DNA of 64,000 nt, taken from Boswellia sacra. Lineage: Eukaryota > Streptophyta > Magnoliopsida > Sapindales > Burseraceae. The notes beneath the pieces were generated by a model. It saw nothing but the letters and a program-made list of their open reading frames with translations. It was not told where the DNA came from and did no database searches. The first letter of the stretch is position 1. Each line of letters opens with the position of its first letter. Below are positions 1 through 12,270 of this stretch, one piece after another. The DNA is taken from assembly GCA_013180625.2 (NCBI GenBank), contig SNVD02010010.1, positions 186,001 to 250,000 on the forward strand, given 5' to 3'. The position numbers and the translations under genes are program-made.

Positions 1-778
1 GGACCCAATAGAGCGGCCATTTGGGTTGTTTTCCGGATTTGTTTGAAGGGGTTGAATGGTTTCATTTTTCAGAAATGGGAGGAGAACCTGAGTTTGTATT
101 AATTTGTGTGATATTGGCTTCACTGTTCAATACTCAATTGTGCTGCTGACTGCCGTTTAGCCTATTTACTTGGTTACCAAGTATCATATTCTAATTCAGA
201 TTCCCTGCATTAGTAAAAATCTAGTTTATTTAATTTTATTATTTTCCTAAAAAATTATTTAATGAAGTTTAATTCGGATAATATCTTTCGGGATTTTGAT
301 TCCTAGTTGATCTGATTTATCTTAGTAATATTCTATGGCTAGAATTTATTTTATTATTGTCTTAATTTCAAAATTATTAAGAAAAAGTTTAATTAAGATC
401 ATTTATTTTCTAAACTTCCTTCCCGTAATTTATTTGGTAATAAGTATTGTTATTATACTTATTAAAAGTTCTGGAATTATATTTATTTTTGTTTGTGAAA
501 TGATAGAGCATTTTTAACTTTTACGAATAAATAATATCATTAATTGGTTTTCATAATAATTTTAAAAAATAATACAATACGTAATGGTTAAAAATATAAC
601 CTCACATTATCCAAAAATTTAAAATATTCAATTAAATAGCTGATTATTAGTTTAGTTCAGTTTCCATCTAAAACAAACTAAACTAATAGCTTGGTTAAAA
701 TATTCTCCAAATTAACTGGCCCGTGTCCATACAAGACTTTGGGTTAGCTGATCAGTATAGAACAAATTAAAGAAATCC
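1..778. other. AT-rich non-coding DNA, one arm of a direct duplication
   Basis: No convincing coding sequence is seen. From about 300 to 770 the sequence resembles 3005-3800: both hold a 'gattaggatttattttatta'-like start, a 'cgtaatttattt' landmark and, near the end, 'acaagactttgggttag' (at about 731 and 3752). The two arms flank the LTR element at 779-2854, so they are either an older tandem duplication or part of the repeat array that continues to 12.2 kb. Short ORFs here have no recognisable family. Confidence 0.5.
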
Positions 779-1271
779 TGTTGGGGATGCAATGCAAACT
801 CATAACAGAGTTTGGGAGAAAAATTACTTGTATTAACAGAGAAAATTGTATTACAAGATTTACACAAAAACTCTCCTAAACTAATCCTGGAGCTCTCCTG
901 GCTCTCTCACTCTCTCAGAACTCTCTGGTTCTGGAACCTAGACTCTCTCTGGAGCCTCTCTAATACATAGAGCTCTCCTGGCTCTCTCCTGGAGCTCTCT
1001 GGCTCCCACACACACACTCTCCTGGAGCTCTCTTGACTCTCTCCTGGAGCTCTCCTGGCTCCCTCCTGGAGCTCTCCTGGCTCCCACTTGGAGTGCATAT
1101 AACTCTGCAGAACTTCCTCAATTTATAGGAGGAGTTCTGCAACCAAGTCCAAGGTTAGGTGGGGGTTGGCCACCTACCTCAAGTATTAGTCTTGGGTTGG
1201 TCACCTACCTCCCATGGGAGGTGCCAACCTTTGACATAATTGTCATCCTTCACATGGGATTGACTCCAGCA
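779..1271 (-). repeat. 3' LTR of the short LTR element (element orientation)
   Basis: Direct repeat of 2362-2854. It lies next to the purine tract at 1272-1289 and so is the 3' LTR. It ends in a low-complexity CTCCTGGAGCTC block around 885-1085. Confidence 0.88.
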
Positions 1272-1289
1272 ATTCTCCCCCTCCATTCC
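1272..1289 (-). promoter_or_regulatory. Polypurine tract of the short LTR element
   Basis: The plus strand reads attctccccctccattcc immediately inside the left LTR. On the minus strand this is an almost pure purine run just upstream of the 3' LTR, the expected second-strand priming site. Confidence 0.75.
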
Positions 1290-1886
1290 ATGTGAAGGGG
1301 AATAAACATGAAGATAATCAGTCAGCCTTTAATTCAACTATGTCTCTGCATAGTCTTAGTTTTCTAGCTCCCCCTTCATCAGTAAGCAGTATATTCTGAT
1401 TTCGGATATTTCCTCGAAGGAATCCTACCTCGCTCAGATCGTCTTGGCTGAGGTTCTTCATCTCCAGGAGGTACAGTAGATTGTGGCTCTCCCTGGCTCA
1501 ACAATCTCTTTATTTTCCTCCTCTTGATCTGCTTCTGGAACTTCTTCCCGCACCTCAGAATTTCAACTTTAATTATGGCTCCGGATGATCATTCCATTTT
1601 AGAACAATTAATTCACTAAAATTGGAATAGAATTTAAAAAATCCAAGCCCACCGTTACGTCCAGAACGGTCAAAAATGGTGGAACAGCCTCTTCCCGGGC
1701 TCAAAATTTCCTTTTGTGGAAGGAAATATGAAGTTTTGAAATCTGAGGGACTAAACTGAAATTCTCAAAGGACTAATCAAAACATTCAGAAAGATATGGG
1801 GCCAGAAAGTAATTCACTGAAATTACAGGGTCATATTGAATTACCCAAAAACATAGGGGTCACTTTGTAATTTCTGAAAATTGTGC

Positions 1887-2079
1887 TGACGTGGCAGGGT
1901 CGGGACACGTGTCACTGACGTGGCTGACACATGACTGATGACGTGTCTATGACGTGTCTGACATGCGGCGATGACTGTGTGCTGACGTGGATGATGACTG
2001 TGCGATGACGTGGCTGCTGACTGTGTGGATAATGTTGCTGACATGTCTATGACGTGGCAGATGACATGTCAGATGACGT
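1887..2079. promoter_or_regulatory. Cluster of TGACGT/ACGT-core motifs
   Basis: Inside the short LTR element, about 190 bp contain eight TGACGT hexamers, one CACGTG core and several TGACATG variants in a loosely repeated pattern. ACGT-core and TGACG motifs are the known binding sites of plant bZIP factors (TGA and ABF/GBF classes). The density is seen directly; a regulatory role is inference, since low-complexity expansion could also produce it. Confidence 0.45.
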
Positions 2080-2347
2080 CAGCCTTCTTCAACCTCTGGA
2101 TGGCGTGTGCAGCGCGTGTGGAGAGTGAAGCCCACTCGCAGACCAGCAGGGAGGCGCGTGCGGGCTATGTGGATATCGGATTGATGGCCGAAAAATTACA
2201 GAATGATCAGCACAACGTCACGAATACACAGAACACTTCAAATTCGAATTTCGAATACTTTGCGAAAATTCAAAATTTTTCAGAAACAGGGGACAGATTT
2301 TCTCCGAATTTTTCCTCTCTGTTCTGACGTTCCAGGAGCTCAACGAG

Positions 2348-2359
2348 GCTCTGATACCA
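2348..2359 (-). promoter_or_regulatory. Primer-binding site (initiator tRNA-Met type)
   Basis: The minus strand reads TGGTATCAGAGC, the standard plant Ty1/copia primer-binding site, two bases inside the LTR that starts at 2362. It fixes the element's orientation. Confidence 0.9.
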
Positions 2360-2361
2360 CT

Positions 2362-2854
2362 TGTTGGGGATGCAATGCAAACTCAGAACAGAGTTTGGGA
2401 GAACAATTACTTGTATTAATAGAGAAAATTGTATTACAAGATTTACACAAAAACTCTCCTAAACTAATCCTGGAGCTCTCCTGGCTCTCTCACTCTCTCA
2501 GAACTCTCTGGTTCTGGAACCTAGACTCTCTCTGGAGCCTCTCTAATACATAGAGCTCTCCTGGCTCTCTCCTGGAGCTCTCTGGCTCCCACACACACAC
2601 TCTCCTGGAGCTCTCTTTGCTCTCTCCTGGAGCTCTCCTGGCTCCCTCCTGGAGCTCTCCTGGCTCCCACTTGGAGTGCATATAACTCTGCAGAACTTCC
2701 TCAATTTATAGGAGGAGTTCTGCAACCAAGTCCAAGGTTAGGTGGGGGTTGGCCACCTACCTCAAGTATTAGTCTTGGGTTGGTCACCTACCTCCCATGG
2801 GAGGTGCCAACCTTTGACATAATTGTCATCCTTCACATGGGATTGACTCCAGCA
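2362..2854 (-). repeat. 5' LTR of the short LTR element (element orientation)
   Basis: Near-identical direct repeat of 779-1271, adjacent to the primer-binding site at 2348-2359 and followed by the target duplication AATCC. Confidence 0.88.
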
Positions 2855-5800
2855 AATCCTTATAATTTTAGCTTTTAAATCTTTTTGTATTCATTTTTAG
2901 CTTTCACGTTATATATATCACGCATGGATTATTGAGCGGTAAAAGTATGATATTTTCCAACATAATAGATATGCTTCACAAATTAACAACATAATAGTAA
3001 AAATATATGGTTAGGATTTATTTTATTATTTTCCTTCAAAGCTGATTAAAAAATTTAATTAAGATAATAATTTAAAACTTTATTCCTTCTCGTAATTTAT
3101 TTCGCAAGTCTTTTTATTCTACTTATTATATGTCATGATTGAAAATTTATAGCATGTAAAACAGAAAAAACTTATCCTTGGCTTGAAAATCTATAAATTT
3201 ACTAACTAAAATTGATAGATAAATAAAGAACATTTTTAAATTTCATAAAAAGTTTGAAATCATAGGTTTGTTCTCACATTTATTTATACATTTTTATTAT
3301 AAGGGTATTATAACCGATTAAACTTTCTCTTAACGTGATTGAACAATTATACCGAAGAAGAGGAAGAAACAAACAATCATTTTAAAGAAGGAGAAAGCAC
3401 AACTAAGAAACCACATCTACTAATTAATTGTACCATCCTTTCATTGGTATCGAACATATATAAAATAGTTTGGAATGATTTTTTTATGCGAAATGATAGA
3501 CCATTTTTAACTTTTTACGAATAAATAATATCATTGGTTTGCAAATTTAAAAAATTAATATGATACATAATTAAGCCAAAAAAAAAAGTTACTTCACATC
3601 TATCCAAAATTTCAAAATATTCCATTAAATAGGGCCGATTATTAGCTTCTTTCAATTTTCATCGAAAACAAACTAGTTAAACTAAAAAAAAAACAAAAAT
3701 CCGCTGAATATTAGCTTGGTTCAAATATTTCCAGATTAACCCGTGTCCATACAAGACTTTGGGTTAGTGGATTTAGTATAAAACAAAAAATAAAGAAACC
3801 CTCATCATTTGATTCTTTTAGTTTTTGACAATTTTCGCATTTAAATTCATTTTGAATAATGCAAGATCATCTATCACAAAGTGGGTTAGTAAAATATTAT
3901 TGAATAAATAATTATCATATTATTCAATTTAATTTTCATTATTTATTTTATTTTTTATATATCTATTAATATTTTGTCAACTCAAATTATACAAAAATCA
4001 ACTATTGATAAACTGTTGATAAATTGTAGATAGAATATTACTCTTTTAGTTTTCACATAGCTTTTTTTAGGGGTAAAAGTATGATGTTTTGCAACATAAT
4101 AATTATGCTTTACAATTGCCTTCTGGTTAGTTTGCACATGTCAGTGGGCATCAAACATTTTATATGCATGCATGCTTTTCTAACTAAATGACTCATGATT
4201 AATAAGTGTTACTCTTATTTTATGCTAGAAAATGTAGATATAATCGAGAGTTCATTTTATTCTAAAAATAAATAAAAATAATAATTTTGGTAACAAAATT
4301 ATTAATGTTTATTATATGAGTCGACACATTCACTGCGTGCTTCATATGATAGAGAATTTATCCTATTTATGTGAGTTCCATTTCTAGTTACTGATTAAAT
4401 AGTAAAAGTTTCAAGCAAAAATTTTCTTCTTCTTGTAATGATATGGTTCTATGACTAAGAAGCATCTTGGAATAAATTTCTTAAAATGGTTCAGAAAGCT
4501 CGAAGAATGCGGGAGATATTGGAGTAAACTTGATAATATTTGGAATTATTTGTTGCATTGATAAATTCACGATGCATTTATAAATTCTGAAAGCTCAGAG
4601 AATGCCACCATAAAATTATTTATAATTCATGATGAATTATTCTCCTGACACGTTTGCCAATTGGTTTCTTCCATATTGAAGCCGGGATTATTGTTCCGAC
4701 ACCCAAAATTATTATCAAATATTTATTTTATTTCTATAACATGTATATAATCTTTAAATTTTCTATAGATCTATATAATCTTAACTCTCCCAAATTACTA
4801 TACGTAGCTAAAATTAAAATTTAACTAAAATAAAAATTAACTTTGAAATCTTACCTTTCATATTAGCGTAACTTTGGATATTGATTTTAGATTATATAAT
4901 TATGTTTAATATTCCAAAGTCACTGAATTAATAAAAAAATTAATTTTTTTTTTAAATTTTGTTAGAGTGTTATACAACAACCAACTCAACAACTCTAGAT
5001 GACATAGATGTTATTGGTCAGTATAATAAGTATTATTAAATAAAGACGAAACCAAATAAATAATAAATAATCATTCACCCAAAATAAGATAATGTTACGT
5101 AAGGCAATCGGTTGTATGAATAGGGTGTATATATAAAATTATTCTTTCTATTGTGCCACAAACTTATCTGTGACCCGATTACATCAAACTCGTGCCTTTC
5201 TCTCAAATCTATTGATCTACTTACAATTAAATTTTAGTTTCTTTTAACTCCATTTTTTATTATTATTTGTTATATGGTTATTAGTATCATTCTTTTTTTT
5301 TTTTTTTGCCTATCTATTATAATTAAAATTTAACTTTAGGCATGTTTAAGAGAAAATATGATTATAAATTAAAGTTCGATGAATCACAAAAAAGAAAACA
5401 AAAAAAAAAGAGTAATTGAATAAAAATAGAATCAATATACTGTAAAACTATAAATAAATAAATAAAATAAATCAGGTTATCTTTTTCAGAAGGAAAATGT
5501 CTATTTATATAGACAATAAGGAAAAAGCTATTCAATTTATAGTCACATCTCTTAAATAAAATCTTCAAAAATTAATGTTGCGCTCAAGCAATCAATACTA
5601 CTAGCTTCTGGTACTTCTCTCTCGAGATGGCAGCTTCCATGACAATTTGCTCCATTATAAAAATCTGTGAATTTTTCTAACTATAAGTGAGAAGATTACA
5701 TTTATATATTAGCGGTTTTTTTTTTATTTCACTATAACATGCCATTCACAAAACTTTATAGAATAAACTTCTTTTTATTTTATTTTTCTTTCCTTTCTAT

Positions 5801-7019
5801 AAATCTTATTAGATGTCCATATACTTGTACGTGAGGTAAAAGTACTTAACCGTTTAACTTAAAATTTTGATGTAAAAGTTTAACATAAATTTTTAGTTGT
5901 TAATCTCATTTAATTTTATGACATGGAGAGTTGATGAGTTATAATCATAATTACATATACTTAACTTGTTAACTTTAAATCTGAACTATTGAATTTAGTG
6001 AGATTAACGGTTGAAAACTTTATATCAATATTTTTGTTAAAATTTGAAGTAAAAGAACATGTAAATAGACTGAAGTTGAACAATATGTAGTGTTGTTCTA
6101 AATAACACTACTAGCAAGAGCTAATCTTAGTTACTTGATGCTAAGAAGTATAAACATCAATAAGACTCGGTTTATTTTTTAAATTAAAAAAAAATGTCTG
6201 TGTGAAAAAGTTGATGCACATTGTGTGACTCCGCACTTGCTGAATGTTTCATGATTAAGAATTTATTTAATCCTTGTTAGTGATTAAATGATACAAGTTT
6301 CGAGTGAAAATTGTCCTCTTTTTCTAATTGTATAGGTATAACCTTAACTTTATTAAAAATATCAAGGAACTATTACCTCAAAAATTTGGAAAGCATCAAG
6401 ATATTGGAGTAAATTAACTTCAATAAAATAAATTTTGGAATAATGTGGACAATATCACTGTCACATATTGGGATTTGATTGTAATAGTTCAATGTGACAG
6501 TTAAAATCAAATCCTGATAAATACCGGCACTAGGATGGTTGAAATATAATTTAGAAATTAGTAAGTAATATATTAGATTTTTACTTTTTCATCCATCAGT
6601 TTAATAAAAAAAAATATTGGTATACATAATTCAAAAACTTTAAAACATATTATATCACTTCCTTTTAATTTATTTTTAATTAAAATACATATAGACTAAT
6701 ATAATGTTAAAAATAATTTGATCGAGTAAATTCAAAGAAAAATTTTAATATTTTCCAAAACCTGTAATATTTATCATCTTGATCATTTACTTAACGCTCT
6801 CTGGTTTGCACATGTTACTGGCATCAATATTATATAAGCTTTTCTAAATAAATCATTACTAATAAGACATAATCTTACTTGATGCATGCTAAAAATTATT
6901 GTCATATAAATGAGAGTTGGGTTGATTTTTAAAATAAATAATATAAAAAGCAAACACTATGTCAGAGTTTATCCTATTTATATGAATTACTTATCTACCT
7001 ACCTAGCCCATTTTTCATC

Positions 7020-7422
7020 GGAATAATTTCAATTTGCCCCCTGAGGTTAGGTGAAAAGAAATTGAGGACCTCAGTTTTTTGAAACCTAAATTTACCCCCT
7101 GAGGTTACTGTAGCACCGTTAGATTTAACGGAAAATGTATTAAATAGTAACTTAACGCTTTACAAACCATTTAAAAAAGTGTATTATAGTCTATTTTACT
7201 GCTTATTAGCGTTAAATTATTATTTAATACATTTTTTATTAAATCTAATATTAGCATTAAGTTATTATTTAATACATTTTTCGTTAAATCTAACGGTTTA
7301 ATATATTTTCCGTTAAATCTAACGGTGCTACAGTAACCTCAGGGGGCAATCTTAGATTTTAGAAAACTGAGGTCCTCAATTTTTTTTAAGCCTAACCTCA
7401 GGGAGCAAATTAGAATTATCCC
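7020..7422. mobile_element. Mutator-like MITE with long inverted repeats
   Basis: The ends read GGAATAATTTCAATTTG and, reverse-complemented, GGGATAATTCTAATTTG. The arms pair for about 110 bases through a shared CCTGAGGTTACTGTAGCAC block. The perfect 10-bp direct repeat ATTTTTCATC flanks the element (7010-7019 and 7423-7432). A 9-10 bp duplication is typical of Mutator-like elements. The 403-bp length and lack of coding sequence make it a MITE. Confidence 0.88.
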
Positions 7423-7545
7423 ATTTTTCATCCCATCTGCAATTATATAGTTTTGACTTTTAATTAACCTTTTCAGAAGCATCAGTCATTGCGCTAAATT
7501 TTAAATAAAAAAAAATTCATATTGGGGTAAACTTTATAAAAAAAT

Positions 7546-7788
7546 TTGGAGTCATGTTATGCTTCTAATGATTCTACAAATTCACGATTTAGGATCAACA
7601 TTCTTTATAACTTGTTAAACCTGCTACATGAATTTACAATTAGACTTGATAAAGCACCTTTTATTAATGTACGTGATATTGATTGGTTAAAAAATGAAAT
7701 AGTATTTTATGAATTAGAAAAAAACCTGCTTAATTTTTTCATGAAAATGAAACAATTGAAAGATTTTGAGCATAATTTATATAAATAA
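7546..7788 (+). pseudogene. Short ORF in the decayed repeat unit, family not recognised
   Basis: This 80-residue reading frame has a protein-like composition: helical, rich in Leu, Lys, Glu and Phe, with a 'DWLKNEIVFYELEKNLL' stretch near residues 48-64. A decayed relative lies near 11650-11790, where parts such as 'tttatgaatcagaaacaaac' and 'ttcatgaaattaaaac' correspond but the frame is broken. Repetition suggests an old gene fragment duplicated with the surrounding unit. A helical N-terminal fragment of a resistance-type protein is one guess, but no diagnostic motif is visible. The start codon is simply the first ATG, and no promoter or splice context is evident. Confidence 0.25.
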
Positions 7789-8599
7789 AAAAAAATTAGA
7801 GATAAACTAAATAGAAAATAATGTAAAGAAAGGGATCGTTTGTGAAAAATAAATCTCCCTATATTCTTTAAATATTAAAATAACACTTGTTAGTTATTAA
7901 GGATTTTATCATTTGTTATAATGAGCATTTCGCTTCCCATATCTATAAAATGAGGTCAGTAACTCATTTCTTACTCAATTTATAACCTATTCGTTTATGC
8001 TTTTGCAATAATATACACCGATCCACCATTAAATAACTTTGTATTTTATTCAATAAGGATAAGAGTATTTAAAATATTTTTCAAATGATAATGCAGGATA
8101 ACGTGCGGACTTTTTCTCAAAAAATTTTAAATATTAAATACAATATAATGATAAATTAAAAATTTATATATTTAATTAAAAGTAGAATGTTAAATAAAGT
8201 TTGAATCAAATATTTAGGATATTAAATTAATACTCAAATGATTGAAAATTTAATCATAATCAGGTAAAAATTTTAATGAAATAATTAACTATTTCTAACA
8301 CATATTTAATTTTAAATTAGTTGGTGATAAGATTTGTATTTATATAATTATATATGGTTTTGTATAGTCCAATGTCATATCAAATATAGTATGGTGCTAT
8401 ATCTTATTAAATCCTATGTCGTCTAATTCAATCTTTTACAATCCTAAGAAAATTAGTACAAAGCAATGCGATGCACTAGATCTACCTACAGTTGTTATCA
8501 GATAATTTAGGGAAATTGCACAAGTCTACGCTAGATGATTTTCGGGCTACCCTTAGCAAAAGGAATGTGGATTTCAACTTCTTGGAAGTAGCTAGACTG

Positions 8600-9363
8600 T
8601 AGGGGTGACAATTTTTGACACGACACGCGAACACGACTTGACACGACACGGGTTTAAGCGGATTTGGGTTTTAGCGTATTCGTATTCGTGTCGTGTTCGT
8701 GTCGAAGATGTCAACCCGTTTAATAATCGTGTCGTGTTCGGGTTGAGAGTCTTCAACACGCGAACACGATTATGTCACGAGTAACACGAATAACACGAAT
8801 AAATATTATATACGATTGACACGACAACACGAATATTGACACGAACACGATTATAATACGAGTAACACGAATAACACGAATACATATTATACACGATAAC
8901 ATGATTAACACGAATATTAACACGATTACATATTAAATTTAAAAATACTAAACTTTTTAGACATTTTAGTCTCTACGTATATCCAAATTTTAAAATAAAA
9001 ATAGAATTTTAAAAACCTAATAAATTTTAAAACTTAGGATATTTTTGTCATTTAACAAAAGTTGGAAACCTAATTCTGTAACGTGTCATAATCGTGTTAA
9101 CGGGTAATAATCGTGTCAATCAGGTTGTGTCAATAATGTAAACGTGTCTTAATCGTGTTAGACGGGTCGTGTTTGTGTCTAACACGATTACGACCCGTTT
9201 ATTATTCGTGTTAGAATGTCGTGTCGTGTTACCCGTTTAATAATCTTGTCGTGTCATAGTGACACGAATAATAAACTGGTCGTGTTCGTGTTGGGTCAAT
9301 CTTTATCGTGTCACAGCTCGATACGATACGAACACGACCCGTGAACACGAATTGTCACCCCTA
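8600..9363. mobile_element. Non-autonomous hAT element
   Basis: The termini are TAGGGGTGACAATT and its near-perfect inverse AATTGTCACCCCTA. The perfect 8-bp duplication CTAGACTG flanks the element (8592-8599 and 9364-9371), as expected for hAT transposons. The 764-bp body has no transposase ORF. It is packed with ACACGA/TCGTGT repeats in both orientations, the subterminal-repeat pattern of hAT elements. It sits within the decayed repeat array. Confidence 0.92.
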
Positions 9364-9371
9364 CTAGACTG

Positions 9372-12265
9372 TTTTAAGCAGAAGTTTTAGCTTTGATTGC
9401 TCACCTTTAGTCATAATGATCAAGCAAAAAATCAATTTGACAAGTTAGTTTTAACGTATGCCTTAATTAAGTACAAGTAAAATCTTAAAAAATTGTATAA
9501 ATTTTTTTTGAAGATTGTATAGATTCTCTAAAAAATTGTAGATTCTTACAAAAACTACTTAAAAATCATTAAATATATAAATTTCAAATAAATCTATATA
9601 GTTCTAGAGAGTTTAATATGTGTCTTTAAGACTTGTAGTTAAGACTACCCAATTGACAATATATAATACAAAAAATTGATGAATTAAAGGCATGAAATAT
9701 AACTAGTTTACTTTAAATCTCAACTATTAAATCAAGATTAATTGTAGAAAATTTATAAATATTTGCCGCAAAAGAACATGTAAATGGATTGGCATTCATC
9801 AATAGGGATGTCCACATAACTTTCCAGCATCATAATTATACTTGACAACCGCTGGTAGTTTGCACATGGCGTTGGGACATTACTAAATGAGTAACTGACA
9901 GACGCATTTATTCAATAAATAATCTTATTTTAGGATAACAAGTGCAAAAAATGATGATACTCAGTTTATTTTCTAAAATTAAAAAAAAAATAAAGTTTTG
10001 GTGAGATGGTTAATGTATATCGTGTGACTCGACACTCAATGCAATGCTTGATGATTGAGAATTTATCTTCCTTATATTTATTACTTCTCTAGTTAGTGAA
10101 TAAATAGTTCGAGATTCAAAGTGAATTCTCTTCTGTTTGTAATTATATAGGTGTAACTTAACTTTATTAAAAACATCAAGAAGATTGTAAATTAACTTCT
10201 TACAAAATTTGGAAAGCGTCAAGATATTGGGGTAAACTTTTTTAAAATAAATGGTAGGTGACAAAGAAAAAATCAACATTCACAAAATTACTGTCGAATA
10301 CAGTTCAAATTAACTCAGAGGTGGTTAAGACTAAATGTTGTCAGGATGAGCTTGAAAAATAGGTCTGAAATTATTAATTTTTTGTAATTAGATTTTAATA
10401 TGTAAGTAACAAGTAAATAAATATTTGCAGATAATTAATTGTACCAATAAAAGTTACATAATCCAAAAACTTTAAAACATATTAGATCAGCCTCTTTTTA
10501 TTTATTTTTTATTTAAATACATGCAGCAAAATCTACATTCTTTTATTTTACTTTATTACTGACATTAATTTATAATCTCAAAATGAAAAATGAAAAATGA
10601 TTAATGACAATTACTAGGAAACAACCATTCCCAGAAATGAGTTTTGGCATAGCTAATCAGGAATAGCAATGGTGCCCTCACCCAAAGAAAGTAATTGTTG
10701 TATAATTATTAATGCAGTTTGAGTACGAGTATTGTTATTTGTTAGTATTAAATAAATAGCTCATATCATGATTTTCTCCGATGTAAAAGAATATAAATTA
10801 GTGTAAAAAATTGTATAAATTGACGAGGTTGTTATCTAAAAATAACTTTTTTCGGCATATTGATTTAAGAATTCACATTAAGAGACATTTGAAAGAATAA
10901 ACAATTAATATAATTTTAATATTAAAAAATGCTTTTATTAATAAACAATGTTGAATTTTAAAATAATAAAACAAAATTTATTATCTATGAAGAATTTTAC
11001 CATTTATCATTAGTTAGGATCCTGTTTAGAATATAATATTGTATTTTTATGGATTAGATGACTAATCGATGCTATTTACTTACACAATTTATAAAATAAG
11101 AAGTAATCCATTAGATTGATGTTATTTCAAGGATGAAAATTTTGAAATTATCACTGACATATTATTTATTAATATTAGATTTACTTTCATGATAAAAATA
11201 CTTTGATCTAATAAATTCAAATGCATTCTTTGATATTTTCCAACATATAATATTTATGATCTTGATAATTAACTGCTGTCCAGTTTGCACATGCCAGCAG
11301 GCATCAACATTATATAAGCTTTTCTAAATAAATGATTACTAATAAGAGCTAATCTTAATTGATGGATGCTAAAACTAGATTCATGTATGAGAATTCGGTT
11401 GATTTTTTAAAATAAATAAATAAACAAATTTTGGTAACAAAGTTGATTTTTGTTGTGTGAGTCTTAACGCTTGGCGAATGTCTTCACGATAGTGTTCATC
11501 CTGTTTATGTGAATTACTTCTCTACGTGAAATGGTTCAAAGTGATATTTTTCTTCTCTTCGGTAATTATATATAGTTCTATCTCGTAACGTTTTTTCAAA
11601 CCATCAACTGATCGTGGTAAATTTATGGAGTAAAAAAAAAAATTTCAAGATGATGCTTCAAAGTCTGCGTTCTTGATTCTGTCCTGACATTTCAGTCGCT
11701 AAAAATGAAACAATGTTTTATGAATCAGAAACAAACAAGGTTATATGTTACACGTTCATGAAATTAAAACAAATAAATGATTTTTAAATTAAACTATTAT
11801 TTATATTAATTTATAACACAAATTAAAAACTAATCTTTAAATTGGAAAAATAATTATGAGAATGGTAATTAATTTTATAATCTCCCCGTATTTATCCTTT
11901 TGAATTTGAAAAGGAGGAGAAAAAAAAAAAGTGAATATACCATACGTATATACATATGGATTAAATGAGGTAATTGATGAAGTATTAAGATTTATAATAT
12001 TGGATTTACCAGAAATTAATATAAACCTATTGTCTTAAAAAAGTAAAAATTAAAAATTCGAGGAAACAACAGTTTCTAGTTATAAGTTTTCAAGAAACAG
12101 AACGAGCAATACACTACCACAAGTGTGGCCTCACCCCAAAGCAATTAATTTTAAATTTGTTAAATATGGTGTTAGTCCGATATAATTTTTGTTAGATAAA
12201 GAACTGATATCACAGTACATTAATTATTCTCTAATCTAAAAAGAAATAATGTAAACAAAGGGATT
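9372..12265. other. Gene-free AT-rich stretch
   Basis: Contains two further decayed copies of the repeated unit (around 9820-10290 and 11230-11790). Reading frames are short and interrupted. No RNA gene or transposon terminus was recognised. Confidence 0.5.
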
Positions 12266-12270
12266 GCTTG

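Larger units (their letters stand above)
779..2854 (-). mobile_element. Short non-autonomous LTR retrotransposon (TRIM/LARD-like)
   Basis: Two 493-bp direct repeats (779-1271 and 2362-2854) start with TG and end with CA. They are flanked by the perfect 5-bp target duplication AATCC at 774-778 and 2855-2859. A primer-binding site matching initiator tRNA-Met lies inside the right LTR and a purine-rich tract (read on the minus strand) inside the left one, so the element is read on the minus strand. The internal region is about 1.1 kb and has no gag or pol, so it must be moved by another element's proteins. I see only about five differences between the LTRs, which suggests a recent insertion. The LTRs contain short tandem blocks built on 'ctcctggagctctcctggct'. 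Confidence 0.9.
2860..12265. repeat. Array of decayed copies of one AT-rich unit
   Basis: Several diverged copies of one unit recur in the same order. Landmarks are 'tttgcacatg' (4131, 6805, 9859, 11284), a 'taataagagctaatctta'-like stretch after it, a 'tgtgtgactc'-like stretch, a 'tttatgtgaattacttctct'-like stretch, and 'gatattggagtaaa' (about 4517, 6405, 10223 and 7519 in variant form). Spacing is irregular because of insertions such as the hAT at 8600. The last copy is itself split by the gypsy element at 12271 and continues from 20252. No intact ORF spans a unit. I cannot tell whether this is a decayed tandem gene cluster or a non-coding repeat family. Confidence 0.6.

Noticed and set aside
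907..1142. Minus-strand ORFs rich in Glu, Ser, Arg and Pro (also at 2490-2725)
   Set aside because: They are translations of the CTCCTGGAGCTC low-complexity block and occur identically in both LTRs of the short element.
2348..2359. tRNA-like words (also 35096, 52814, 61747)
   Set aside because: These are primer-binding sites complementary to a tRNA 3' end, not tRNA genes; no cloverleaf surrounds them.
5362..5568. Minus-strand ORF rich in Phe, Ile and Tyr (also 10010-10279, 26338-26538 and others)
   Set aside because: AT-rich chance frames with no start context, splice signals or recognisable domain.
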